A stretch of 12,351 nucleotides of DNA, from NCBI GenBank assembly GCA_029937635.1, contig JAPYPM010000048.1, positions 1 through 12,351 on the forward strand, read 5' to 3'. Below are positions 1 through 7,340 of the stretch, piece after piece. The stretch comes from Nitrospinaceae bacterium (lineage in GTDB: Bacteria > Nitrospinota > Nitrospinia > Nitrospinales > VA-1). Under the pieces are notes generated by a model. The model did no database searches. It worked only from the letters and a program-made list of their open reading frames with translations, and was not told where the DNA came from. Both the position numbers and the translations under genes were made by a program. Within the stretch, counting starts at the first letter, position 1; every line of letters begins with the position of its first letter.

Positions 1-1491
1 AATAAATACTCCTTGGTCACTTGTCAGGGACAATGGGCTATTTTTTCGTTCCTTGGGGCGAATGGAAATAAGGTTTTCTTCTTCTGCAAGAAAAGAGGCA
101 ATATTTAAAAATAAGTCACCATTTCCAGAAAAATTAAAATATTGGTTACCTGCAAAATCAGAGTCACCTATAACTATCAAGTGAGCATTAATGTTTTTCA
201 GATCAGCGGCGGGCTCTTTTTTATTATTATTGGGCTTTTTTACTCCTTCAGCAGGAACTTCCCGAGTGGAGAGAACCGCTACTGAGACCGGGCCTTTGAT
301 GTCAGATTTTTCATCAAACTGAGATTTTCCGTCCTTTAGAATATCTAAATTTGTTTCTCCCCAACTGTTGGCTCCGGTTAATAGAAATTCCGTGGTATTA
401 GCGTCGGTACTCTTTAGAGATGACACGGTTCGCAAAAGTGGGAAGATTGTTGGAAGTGCAAAACCACGTGTAATTTCATGGGCAACGTACTGGCTGACTA
501 CAGGGGCTGCGTAGTCTCCACCGAATAGTTTTGACATCGGGTCGATAACAAAAGAATCTGGAGCATCAATTCCCCATTGTTTGAGAAAGTCTTCCATCCC
601 CGCTTTCGATTGAGGGTCTAGAAGTAGCAGAACAGAACCCCCGCTATTTAAATATCCTTCTATAAGTTTTTGTTCTTCAGGAAGAATTGGTTTCTCGGGT
701 CCTGGAATAATAAGAAGCTCTGTGTCGGAAGGAATTTCTCCCGATTGAAGAAGGAGCAATTTATCCACTTTAAACCCGTCTTTTTCTAGTGCTCCTTTAA
801 CTGTGGAGAAACCCTGGTTTTCAAAATCTTCAATGCGTTTTTCGCCATGACCCTCCAAGAACCGGATCACTTTTTGTTCGTCTTTTATAACCTTAAGAAT
901 TCCGTTAATTAGGTTTGCTTCACTTGGATCTCTAACCTTGGATTCCTTTTTTCCGCTTTCAAGAATGACGGTACCGTAAGTGGTAATGCCATATTGCTTT
1001 GTAATGGCTGGATTTTTATCAGGGTCGATAAATGAAAGGTTGATTTTATCTGATGACTCTAAAATACTTTGCATTCTATCTTGAAATAAAGTTTTTTTAG
1101 GCGAGTCCATTTGAAAAAAAGCGGTCAACCTGACTTCACGCGGCAAAGATCCAATAACTTTTTTGGTTTGCGGGGAAAGAGTATAAAAACCAGACTCCGT
1201 AAAATCGAACTGTTGGTTATGGCGAGAAGCGATAAGATTTATAAACACCAAAATGCCTAAAAAGATTCCCGTGAGGATTAGTGAGTTTGCCCCATGGGCA
1301 GCAGATCTTGTTTTCAAAACACGAAAAAGATTCTTTCTTTCTGACACTCCAAGAAGAAGGGTATTTAAAATCGTTATGGCTAGCAAAATAAGAGCGGGTG
1401 TTGTTTTCTCTGGCGCAATAGCATAGATAAAAAGTCCAGAAATCGCAGAAAGCGAAGCCAACCATGCCGCAATTTTAGTGGAAGTTTTCAT
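1..1491 (-). CDS. GldG-like auxiliary protein of an ABC-2 transporter (partial, C-terminus beyond window)
   Basis: The leftward frame is open from the ATG at 1491 to the window edge, giving 497 codons with no stop, so the C-terminus is missing. Residues about 8-50 hold two hydrophobic segments and residues about 70-90 a third. A long soluble region follows, starting FDFTESGFYTLSPQTKKVI, which is typical of the GldG / ABC_transp_aux family. Members have a large extracytoplasmic part and usually a last membrane helix near the C-terminus, which would lie outside the window. The family partners an ABC-2 permease and ATPase, and both lie just upstream here. In Bacteroidetes the equivalent GldAFG transporter is linked to gliding; elsewhere its substrate is unknown. 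The start lies 4 nt after the permease stop, and a GGTGGAG ribosome site overlaps the end of the permease gene, so translation is probably coupled. Family is confident, substrate unknown. Confidence 0.88.
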   Translation of the reverse strand, partial: MKTSTKIAAWLASLSAISGLFIYAIAPEKTTPALILLAITILNTLLLGVSERKNLFRVLKTRSAAHGANSLILTGIFLGILVFINLIASRHNQQFDFTESGFYTLSPQTKKVIGSLPREVRLTAFFQMDSPKKTLFQDRMQSILESSDKINLSFIDPDKNPAITKQYGITTYGTVILESGKKESKVRDPSEANLINGILKVIKDEQKVIRFLEGHGEKRIEDFENQGFSTVKGALEKDGFKVDKLLLLQSGEIPSDTELLIIPGPEKPILPEEQKLIEGYLNSGGSVLLLLDPQSKAGMEDFLKQWGIDAPDSFVIDPMSKLFGGDYAAPVVSQYVAHEITRGFALPTIFPLLRTVSSLKSTDANTTEFLLTGANSWGETNLDILKDGKSQFDEKSDIKGPVSVAVLSTREVPAEGVKKPNNNKKEPAADLKNINAHLIVIGDSDFAGNQYFNFSGNGDLFLNIASFLAEEENLISIRPKERKNSPLSLTSDQGVFI

Positions 1492-1495
1492 TGTT

Positions 1496-2263
1496 TTATC
1501 TCCACCGGGAGGACTCGAGGACTCTATAGGTTAGAAATAACCCAAAGAGGATAAATGAAAGGTAATAAACAAGATCACTAGAACTTATCAATCCTTTTAA
1601 AAAATGTTCCAGATGGGTGATTAGAGATAAGTATTCCAGTAGTTGTCCTAACCCCGACCCCGAGGCTTGAGCTCCCCAGCCGATGATCCACATGAATAAA
1701 GCCAAACCAAAACTTATTACCGCTGCTATGATCTGATTGTCAGTAAGAGAAGAAGCAAATAAGCCCATTGAGACGTAGCACCCAGTCATGAGAAGTATTC
1801 CCAGATACCCAGTAATGACAGGGCCCATTTCTGGGTTTCCAACCAGCATTAAGTATCCAGTAGAATAAGAAGAAAGAAGAATCATCAGTCCAATTACAAT
1901 CATGCAGGCCAAAAATTTTCCTACAATAATTTCTATTAGGTGGATAGGTGATGATAAAAGAAGAGCAAATGTTTTTGACTTTTTTTCTTCTGCAAAGCTC
2001 CTCATGGTTACCAATGGAATAATGAGGAGAAGAATCACCGCCATATTATGGAAAGACGGCTCAATTACCATTTCATTTAAATTCAATCCCATTCCGCCTC
2101 CACGCATTTGCTGTGCTTGAAAACTTTGCAGACTGAAAAAATTTAAAATATTAAAAAAAATAAATCCGTTGAGAATCAGAAAAACCGAGGTCAAGGAATA
2201 AAAAACAGGTGAACTGAAAAACGAACCGAGGTCTTTTTTTGCTATGATCCAAATGTTTTTCAT
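1496..2263 (-). CDS. ABC-2 family transporter permease, GldF-like
   Basis: A 255-residue membrane protein with about six hydrophobic segments, near residues 19-40, 73-90, 115-137, 147-170, 178-196 and 231-250. After the second comes SFAEEKKSKTFALLLSSPI. This is the cytoplasmic coupling motif of ABC-2 permeases (FAEE...TxxLLLSxPI), characteristic of the GldF / NosY-like group. It should form the membrane channel with the ATPase encoded upstream and work with the GldG-like protein encoded downstream. The ATG shares one base with the ATPase stop (TAATG), which fixes the start and indicates translational coupling. The length is normal for GldF. The transported substrate cannot be read from the sequence. 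Confidence 0.93.
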   Translation of the reverse strand: MKNIWIIAKKDLGSFFSSPVFYSLTSVFLILNGFIFFNILNFFSLQSFQAQQMRGGGMGLNLNEMVIEPSFHNMAVILLLIIPLVTMRSFAEEKKSKTFALLLSSPIHLIEIIVGKFLACMIVIGLMILLSSYSTGYLMLVGNPEMGPVITGYLGILLMTGCYVSMGLFASSLTDNQIIAAVISFGLALFMWIIGWGAQASGSGLGQLLEYLSLITHLEHFLKGLISSSDLVYYLSFILFGLFLTYRVLESSRWR

Positions 2264-3195
2264 TATGGGACCTCACTTTCTTCAAGTGTAAGCTTTAAAA
2301 ATATATCTTCCAGAGTCATCGAGACAGGCTTTAGTTCTACGATTCCCCATTGGTTATTTAAGCTAAGTTGGGCTATTTCGTCTTGGATGTCAGCGTTGGG
2401 TTCGCAGTCAATTGTATAGTTTGCGGGCTGGTGCTCGGTGACAGCATTTACCTTTTTCAGAGCACGAAGTTTTTCAAGTATTTCGCTATTATTTCGTCGC
2501 ACGTTTAAAACTAACCTTTCTCCTTTACGGAGTCGCGTCGTTAGAGCGTCCAATGAATCGACCGCAGCGATTTGACCATCGCTTATGATGATTACTCGTT
2601 TGCAAATTTGTGTAATCTCAGGAAGGATATGCGAACTTAAAATAATCGTGTGAGACAAAGCAAGTTCTTGAATCAGTTTTCGGATTTCGATGATTTGGAT
2701 CGGGTCTAATCCAATTGTTGGTTCGTCTAGAATCAGAATGTCGGGGTTGTGTACCATTGCTTGAGCTATTCCGACTCGTTGTTGATAGCCTTTAGATAAT
2801 CTTCCTATGATCCGGTCACTGGCTTCCTTCAGAGAACATTTTTCTATAACTTTTTCAACTGCTGATTGTGTGTTTTTTAAAGGAACATGCCGAAGTCTTG
2901 CCGCAAAAGCTAGATAGTCATAAACGACCATATCAGAATAAAGTGGGGGTGTTTCGGGCAGATAGCCTATGATTTTGCGAATTTCTAAGGCTTGTTCAAA
3001 GACATCGAACCCACAAATTTTTACGGAGCCACTTGATGCAGGCATAATGCAAGATAGAATATTCATGGTCGTTGATTTTCCAGCACCATTTGGTCCAAGA
3101 AATCCAACAACTTCCCCTTTTTCAATTTGGAACGATAAATTTTTTATCGCTTCTCTAGGGCCGTAAGATTTAGAAAGTTGTTCTACTTCGATCAT
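2263..3195 (-). CDS. ABC transporter ATP-binding protein, GldA-like
   Basis: A 310-residue nucleotide-binding subunit. Walker A is GPNGAGKST at residues 34-42, the signature is LSKGYQQR at 133-140, Walker B is ILILDEP at 153-159, the D-loop GLDP is at 162-165 and the H-loop SSH at 187-189. The usual Q-loop glutamine is replaced in GYLPETPPLY (E81), as is common in this subgroup of ABC-2 exporter ATPases. Residues from about 215 form the C-terminal extension seen in GldA/CcmA-like proteins. It should energise the permease encoded immediately downstream. It is the first gene of a three-gene operon (ATPase, permease, GldG-like) with a good sigma-70 promoter about 100 nt upstream. Its own ribosome site is weak, with GGAAA about 10 nt before the ATG. 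Confidence 0.95.
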   Translation of the reverse strand: MIEVEQLSKSYGPREAIKNLSFQIEKGEVVGFLGPNGAGKSTTMNILSCIMPASSGSVKICGFDVFEQALEIRKIIGYLPETPPLYSDMVVYDYLAFAARLRHVPLKNTQSAVEKVIEKCSLKEASDRIIGRLSKGYQQRVGIAQAMVHNPDILILDEPTIGLDPIQIIEIRKLIQELALSHTIILSSHILPEITQICKRVIIISDGQIAAVDSLDALTTRLRKGERLVLNVRRNNSEILEKLRALKKVNAVTEHQPANYTIDCEPNADIQDEIAQLSLNNQWGIVELKPVSMTLEDIFLKLTLEESEVP

Positions 3196-3292
3196 TTAAA
3201 GTTTCCAGGGTAATGTTGATCTATTAATTGGGCGTCGCTGTAATTTTTTATAAAGAATCAACGGATCTCTCTAGGTTTCATCTGGGTGGAGA

Positions 3293-3322
3293 AATATAGC
3301 ACACGAAAATGATTTCTATCAA
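3293..3322 (-). promoter_or_regulatory. Sigma-70 promoter of the ABC transporter operon
   Basis: Read on the minus strand, TTGATA (3317-3322) and TATATT (3293-3298) are separated by 18 nt, with a TGC extended -10 just before the -10 box. Transcription should start near 3286, giving a leader of about 90 nt before the ATPase ATG. This lies in the 308-nt gap between the oxidoreductase and the transporter; I see no gene or clear terminator in the rest of that gap, which is very AT-rich. Confidence 0.6.
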
Positions 3323-3503
3323 ATTAAAAATAGTTAATTTACTTTTATGCGAAGCAGATTATGTTGAATAAGGTTTAAACTTAGGAATGTTTATAAAATT
3401 TTCGCTTAGCGGTTGATGGTTTTTTAAGTTTTTAGCTTGAATTTAGAATACCATAAAAGGGTTGGTGAAAATTTTATTTATTAATTGATGCAAATTGAGT
3501 GAT

Positions 3504-4541
3504 TTATTTTGGTTTTAACTTTTTTCCTTTGAGTTTGGCCGATCGATAAATTGTGAATATTAAATCCAGTGCCTTGAGACCATCCTTGCCGCTCGAAATT
3601 CCATCTTCACCTGTCCGTATACATTTTAAGGTTTCTTTCGCTCCACCTTCAAAAGGGTTTATAATTTTTTTAGGTTCTGGGAAGCATACCTTTTCTAATT
3701 CTTGAAAGCCTGAAAATCGTTTGCTTTTTTTTGTCAGGTAAAGTTCGCGCCCATTATTTCCAATTAAGAGTCGTCCCGCTGATCCTTGAATATCCAGTTC
3801 AAAGTTGAAGTATTTTCTTGAGCCACCACCTTCTATGAATCCAATCGCCCCACTTTTAAAGCCAATCATTCCACAGGCCGTTTCCTCGATATATTTTTCC
3901 CCATGGGGTCTGTTTTCATGACCAGACACCCACTCCACTGGACCCCCGAAGTATAGGAAGAGGTCAGTGAGATGTGTGCCATCATGAAATAAAGCTCCCC
4001 CACCATGAGTCCGTGTGAGGTGCTTGCCGGGTTTGGAGCTTAGGGTATTCCCAACGATTGTGCGGATTTCGCCTATCTTCCCAGTCGCAATAATTTGCTT
4101 TGCTTTTTGATAATAGCTGTCCCAACGTCGCTCATGATTGATGATTAGTGGAACATTTTTTTTTTTGCAGAAGCGAACCATTTGTCGGCCATCGTGAGGG
4201 TTTAGCGCGATAGGTTTCTCACAAAAAATAGCTTTGACACCCCATCGCGCTGCATCCATTACCATTGAGGCATGAAGACTTGTCCATGTAGCGATACAGG
4301 CGACATCTAGTTTTTCTTGATGTAGCATCTCCTTATAATCCTCGTAGAGACGGTCAACACCCCAGTCCACTCCAAAAGTTTTTAGCCTTAAACGGTCAAT
4401 ATCGCATCCAGCAACGATTCTGGTATTTGAAAGAGCATTGAACCCACCAGCGTGTGTGCACGGCTTTCCCCTTAACCTATCTTTTTCTAAAAGGGTTCCT
4501 ATGCGACCACAGCCGATGAGACCGATTTTATAAACTTTCAT
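3504..4541 (-). CDS. Gfo/Idh/MocA-family NAD(P)-dependent oxidoreductase
   Basis: A 345-residue protein. The N-terminal Rossmann fold opens with the dinucleotide motif GLIGCGRIG (residues 7-15). The family hallmark CEKP is at 107-110. The substrate domain has GGGALFHDGTHLTDL, in which D187 and H190 match the catalytic Asp/His pair of inositol 2-dehydrogenase-type enzymes. Such enzymes oxidise or reduce hydroxyls of sugars, inositols and nucleotide-sugars. The exact substrate cannot be read here. It sits downstream of the flagellin cluster, and an SpsF-type sugar cytidylyltransferase sits on the other side, so a role in making a surface or flagellin sugar is a reasonable inference only. There is no convincing Shine-Dalgarno before the ATG. 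That start is kept because the Rossmann motif follows immediately. The gene has its own extended -10 promoter. Confidence 0.92.
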   Translation of the reverse strand: MKVYKIGLIGCGRIGTLLEKDRLRGKPCTHAGGFNALSNTRIVAGCDIDRLRLKTFGVDWGVDRLYEDYKEMLHQEKLDVACIATWTSLHASMVMDAARWGVKAIFCEKPIALNPHDGRQMVRFCKKKNVPLIINHERRWDSYYQKAKQIIATGKIGEIRTIVGNTLSSKPGKHLTRTHGGGALFHDGTHLTDLFLYFGGPVEWVSGHENRPHGEKYIEETACGMIGFKSGAIGFIEGGGSRKYFNFELDIQGSAGRLLIGNNGRELYLTKKSKRFSGFQELEKVCFPEPKKIINPFEGGAKETLKCIRTGEDGISSGKDGLKALDLIFTIYRSAKLKGKKLKPK

Positions 4542-4589
4542 AGTTTTCAGGAGAAAAGAAAATGAAGTTAAGCTAAAAGGTTATTATGT

Positions 4590-4598
4590 ATTATATCA
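4590..4598 (-). promoter_or_regulatory. Extended -10 promoter of the oxidoreductase gene
   Basis: The minus strand reads TGATATAAT: a perfect TATAAT (4590-4595) preceded by a TG extended -10 element. No good -35 box is seen at 17 nt. Transcription would start near 4583, about 42 nt before the ATG at 4541. The call rests on the match to the extended -10 consensus. Confidence 0.5.
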
Positions 4599-4680
4599 CT
4601 GTAAGAATATATTTAAGTCTATTAAGGTTGGGTTCTTAATGAAAATGTTGCGACACTTAATTGCAGAGCAATAATACCAG

Positions 4681-4726
4681 TTTGGCGGGACGCCAAAGGA
4701 GATGAGTCCGAGGACGGACTCATCTC
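4681..4726. terminator. Tandem perfect hairpins after the divergent flagellin
   Basis: Two perfect hairpins stand back to back. TTTGGCG/CGCCAAA (4681-4697) has a 7-bp stem and a 3-nt loop. The second (4699-4726) has a 12-bp stem, GAGATGAGTCCG with its complement, and a 4-nt loop. They lie 38-83 nt beyond the FlaA stop, where a leftward transcript would end. Neither is followed by a run of T on either strand, so an RNA-stabilising 3' end, a factor-dependent terminator or a REP-like palindrome are all possible. Confidence 0.5.
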
Positions 4727-4763
4727 TCTCTTGGGTTAGATTCTTTCGAAAGCCATACTTTTT

Positions 4764-5621
4764 TTATTGTTCCTCGAGCAAAGTCAGCACTGACTGGGGT
4801 ATTAAGTTTGCTTGCCCGACCATTGCAGATGCACCTTGAACAAGAATTTGATGTATGGTTAGGCTAGTAAACTCTTCGGCAAAATCCACATCTCGGATTG
4901 ATGAAATAGTACTCGTGATTTTTTCAATGGAGTTATTTAAATTAGATTTTGCAAAGTCCATTCGTTCTAGAACTATTCCTACTCTGCTCCGAATACTAGA
5001 CGTCTTTTCAAGAGCTAAACTGACATTATCTAGAGCTGTGATTGCGTCGTTGGCCGTAGAGATAGTAGAGGTGCTAAAGTTCAGCGCACTCGACGTCATG
5101 GCAGTCAAGTTCATATTCTGGTTTAGATTGAAACGGCTATCATCCCCGGAGTCAAGACCTATCTGTATAGTTACAGATTTGCTAGCACTTGATGCAAGGG
5201 AACCGTCGAGCAACTTCTGATGGTTAAACTCTGTATTCTCTGTAATGCGATCAAACTCAGCACGAAGCGCTGAGAACTCGAGGTTCTGTGTAACTCTTTC
5301 GGTATTACCTAGGGTGCCACTCATTGACTGGGACGTAATTTCACGTAATCGCATAAGGATGCTTATTTGTTCATTTAAAGCACCTTCCGCGGTGCGGATC
5401 ATGCCAATCCCATCGTTAAGGTTTTTGGCCCCTTGTCTTAGTGTACTAACATCTCCCCTTAAGGTTTCGGTTTGATGAAACGCACCATTATTGTCCGAGC
5501 TGCGCTGGAGTCGTATCCCAGAGGCTACTCGCTCCAAATTACTCTCCAATTTGGCGCTGCTCACGGACATCGCCCGTTGGGCGTTTAATGATATCGTGTT
5601 AGTAAATACTCGTAGTGACAT
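4764..5621 (-). CDS. Divergent flagellin (FlaA of this cluster)
   Basis: A 285-residue flagellin with both conserved ends (D0/D1) and no D2/D3 insert. The N-terminus (FTNTISLNAQR, ASGIR) and C-terminus (SIRDVDFAE, ILVQGASAMVGQANLIPQSV) are clearly flagellin. The block that reads SDDAAGLAISEGLR in its neighbours is SDNNGAFHQTETLR here (from residue 42). The near-invariant N of NQILVQ is H, and the protein ends in EEQ. It is therefore much more diverged than the other three flagellins yet fully intact, which suggests a minor or specialised filament protein rather than decay. The ATG at 5621 has AGGAG 8 nt before it. The gene starts 106 nt after FlaB and could be co-transcribed with it. Its leader has a hairpin but lacks the GGA loop seen upstream of FlaB and FlaC. 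Secretion is by the flagellar type III system. Confidence 0.95.
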   Translation of the reverse strand: MSLRVFTNTISLNAQRAMSVSSAKLESNLERVASGIRLQRSSDNNGAFHQTETLRGDVSTLRQGAKNLNDGIGMIRTAEGALNEQISILMRLREITSQSMSGTLGNTERVTQNLEFSALRAEFDRITENTEFNHQKLLDGSLASSASKSVTIQIGLDSGDDSRFNLNQNMNLTAMTSSALNFSTSTISTANDAITALDNVSLALEKTSSIRSRVGIVLERMDFAKSNLNNSIEKITSTISSIRDVDFAEEFTSLTIHQILVQGASAMVGQANLIPQSVLTLLEEQ

Positions 5622-5674
5622 AAGTATTGCTCCTAAAAACTTTATAACAAATTCAATTTTTCGTTATAAAACTG

Positions 5675-5690
5675 GTCTTTCTGCCAAGAC
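5675..5690 (-). promoter_or_regulatory. Leader hairpin of the divergent flagellin, without a GGA loop
   Basis: A 5-bp stem, GTCTT/AAGAC, closes a 6-nt loop that reads GGCAGA on the minus strand, about 55 nt before the ATG. An AGAAACAT element precedes both this hairpin and the one in the FlaB leader, so the two leaders look related. The CsrA-type AAGGA loop of FlaB and FlaC is missing. Confidence 0.4.
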
Positions 5691-5727
5691 ATGTTTCTAA
5701 AACTTTATTCAATCAAACTTTTATTCA

Positions 5728-6582
5728 TTACTGAAGTAACTGGAGAACCGACTGTGGAATCAAGTTTGCCTGACCCACCATTGCGGTTGACGCCTGTACC
5801 AGGATTTGATTTCTTGTTAGCATAGCAACCTCATGGGCAAGATCCGCGTCTCGGATTTGCGAATCTGCTGCTGTCAAGTTTTCAATTCCAACTGTAAGGT
5901 TGGCTATGGATTTCATCAGACGGTTTTGAACGGCACCGATTTTACCTCGCCCTGCAGTGATCTGGGTGATTGATGTATCCATTTGCGATAAGGCTGATAG
6001 AGCACCAGCGGCAGATGTAACACTCAACTCGTGAATCGAAAGCCCTGTCGAAGTCATTGCCTCTAAGTTGACCTGCTCATTTAAATTAATTCGACTGTCG
6101 GCGGATGAATTAATTCCAATCTGAATGAAAATTTGACTGGTCGTCGTGACAGATGATGCTAATGATCCATCCACTAGTTTTTGACCATTAAATTCAGTAG
6201 TTGCCGCAATACGATCCACTTCATTTCGAAGCGCAGAGAACTCTAATTGAATGGTCGCACGTTCAGTGGAACTAATCGTTCCGGTTGAAGCCTGCGATGC
6301 CAATTCGCGAAGACGAATAAGGATACCAGCTTGTTCGTTGAGAGCACCTTCAGTTACGTTAATGAGTGAAACTCCATCGTTTGCGTTACGAACCGCCTGG
6401 CGAAGTGCACGAATATCGGACCGCAATCCTTCCGAAATAGCAAGACCTGCAGCATCATCGGATGCTTTGTTGATACGAATGCCTGATGAGATACGTTCTA
6501 CCGATTGAGCGAGTCGAGCACTGTTGACACCCAATAGACGCTGGGCATTGAGAGAGGCGATGTTATTAAAAATTCTAGCCAT
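5728..6582 (-). CDS. fliC: Flagellin (FlaB of this cluster)
   Basis: A canonical short flagellin of 284 residues, made of the N-terminal D0/D1 part (residues 1 to about 145) and the C-terminal D1/D0 part (about 190-284), with almost nothing between. Landmarks are ISSGIRINKASDDAAGLAIS (31-50), LIRLRELASQ (88-97), RDAD (244-247) and ILVQASTAMVGQANLIPQS (260-278). The protein is exported by the flagellar type III apparatus and polymerises into the filament. It has no signal peptide, as expected. The ATG at 6582 is fixed by a strong AAGGAGG ribosome site. Upstream are a GGA-loop hairpin and a sigma-28-like promoter. FlaA lies 106 nt downstream, so a two-gene transcript is plausible. A strong terminator (6847-6882) separates it from FlaC. 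Confidence 0.97.
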   Translation of the reverse strand: MARIFNNIASLNAQRLLGVNSARLAQSVERISSGIRINKASDDAAGLAISEGLRSDIRALRQAVRNANDGVSLINVTEGALNEQAGILIRLRELASQASTGTISSTERATIQLEFSALRNEVDRIAATTEFNGQKLVDGSLASSVTTTSQIFIQIGINSSADSRINLNEQVNLEAMTSTGLSIHELSVTSAAGALSALSQMDTSITQITAGRGKIGAVQNRLMKSIANLTVGIENLTAADSQIRDADLAHEVAMLTRNQILVQASTAMVGQANLIPQSVLQLLQ

Positions 6583-6625
6583 TTTCCTTATCCTCCTTGA
6601 TAATAGGAATTTAAATTAATTTTAC

Positions 6626-6643
6626 TTCAGCTTCCTTGCTGAA
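6626..6643 (-). promoter_or_regulatory. CsrA-like leader hairpin of FlaB
   Basis: A perfect 6-bp stem, TTCAGC/GCTGAA, closes the loop AAGGAA on the minus strand, 44-61 nt before the FlaB ATG. A hairpin presenting AAGGA is the recognition form of CsrA/RsmA. A second AAGGA lies in the Shine-Dalgarno (AAGGAGG), so a CsrA dimer could bridge both and block translation. The structure is seen directly; CsrA control is inferred. Confidence 0.5.
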
Positions 6644-6704
6644 ATATGTTTCTGAGACTTCGTTGCTCTAGGGAATTTTTGTTTTTCCCTTTCGTTAACA
6701 GAGC

Positions 6705-6732
6705 CTATCGGGATATGGAAATTTTTCCTTGA
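6705..6732 (-). promoter_or_regulatory. Sigma-28-like promoter of FlaB
   Basis: The minus strand reads TCAAGGAA, then CCCGATAG, against the FliA consensus TAAAGTTT-N11-GCCGATAA. The spacing is one nucleotide longer than ideal (TCAA-N16-CCCGATAG). Six of eight bases match in the -10 and the -35 is weak. It would give a leader of about 115 nt containing the GGA-loop hairpin. Confidence 0.45.
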
Positions 6733-6846
6733 TACTTTTTTTATTTTTTTTTAATTTACTGGGGAAGATTAGAACAATTGTATGAAATAAATTGGAGGGA
6801 TAAGAGGGTAAGTTGTTTTTTTTAAATGGTTTTAATGTGGCGAAAA

Positions 6847-6882
6847 TAAAAAACGCTCTCTATCACTAGAGAGCGTTTTTTA
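6847..6882. terminator. Strong bidirectional terminator between FlaC and FlaB
   Basis: A long perfect inverted repeat: the core ACGCTCTCTA pairs with TAGAGAGCGT around a TCAC loop, with A-runs on the left and T-runs on the right, so it reads as an intrinsic terminator on both strands. It stops leftward transcription from the FlaC side before the FlaB promoter. Confidence 0.85.
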
Positions 6883-6919
6883 TTTAGATGTGAAGACAAA
6901 AATCTAAAATTAAGGCTAT

Positions 6920-6960
6920 TTCAGAACATCACACTGTTTAATCTAGTGTGGTGTTCTGAA
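6920..6960. repeat. Long hairpin, 16-bp arms, upstream of the terminator
   Basis: TTCAGAACATCACACT (6920-6935) and its complement with one mismatch (6945-6960) flank a 9-nt loop. Neither side has a T-run. In a FlaC transcript it would lie in the 3' region just before the 6847-6882 terminator. The rest of the 758-nt gap between FlaC and FlaB holds a second rightward-type terminator (7136-7180), the FlaB leader and AT-rich sequence. Confidence 0.55.
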
Positions 6961-7135
6961 AGTCAGAGATTCGTTTATTGAATATTAAAGAACTTTTCTT
7001 CAATGGGGAATTACCATAAAAATTTTCCCCGTTTGTCCATCTCGAATTTTTATATCATATCATTAATTGTTATCTTGTCCGACAGGGTAGTCAGTTTTTC
7101 TGTTGAAGTGAGAGAATTCGAATGCTCTTCATGCC

Positions 7136-7180
7136 CCCTCGAGATACTTCCCTGTACCTCGAGGGTATTTTTATTTTTTG
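7136..7180 (+). terminator. Rightward intrinsic terminator without an obvious gene
   Basis: The stem CCCTCGAG/CTCGAGGG (7136-7143 and 7158-7165) has a 14-nt loop and is followed on the plus strand by TATTTTTATTTTTT. The minus strand lacks a T-run after the stem, so it works rightward only. No convincing rightward gene lies before it. A 77-codon rightward frame (7003-7236) runs through it but has no ribosome site. Confidence 0.5.
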
Positions 7181-7340
7181 CGATGCTTCTAGTCTTTGGC
7201 TTGATAACATTGTTATCGATTAAACGTCATTTATAACTTTTAAAAGAGAATGGCATCGATATTTTTATCTCCGTAAATTAATTAGCGGTCTTAATAGATA
7301 TCTTTTTATTTAAAATCGGATTCTCTTAAATATTTATAAA

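Noticed and set aside
4699..4726. Resemblance to a hammerhead ribozyme core (GATGAGTCC...GGACG).
   Set aside because: The catalytic core needs CUGAUGAG and CGAAA. The first reads AGATGAG and the second CGGAC, and the whole stretch is explained as a perfect 12-bp hairpin.
4855..5220. A 121-codon rightward frame opposite the divergent flagellin, and similar antisense frames opposite the other flagellins.
   Set aside because: They mirror conserved flagellin coding sequence, have no ribosome site and give composition typical of antisense shadows.
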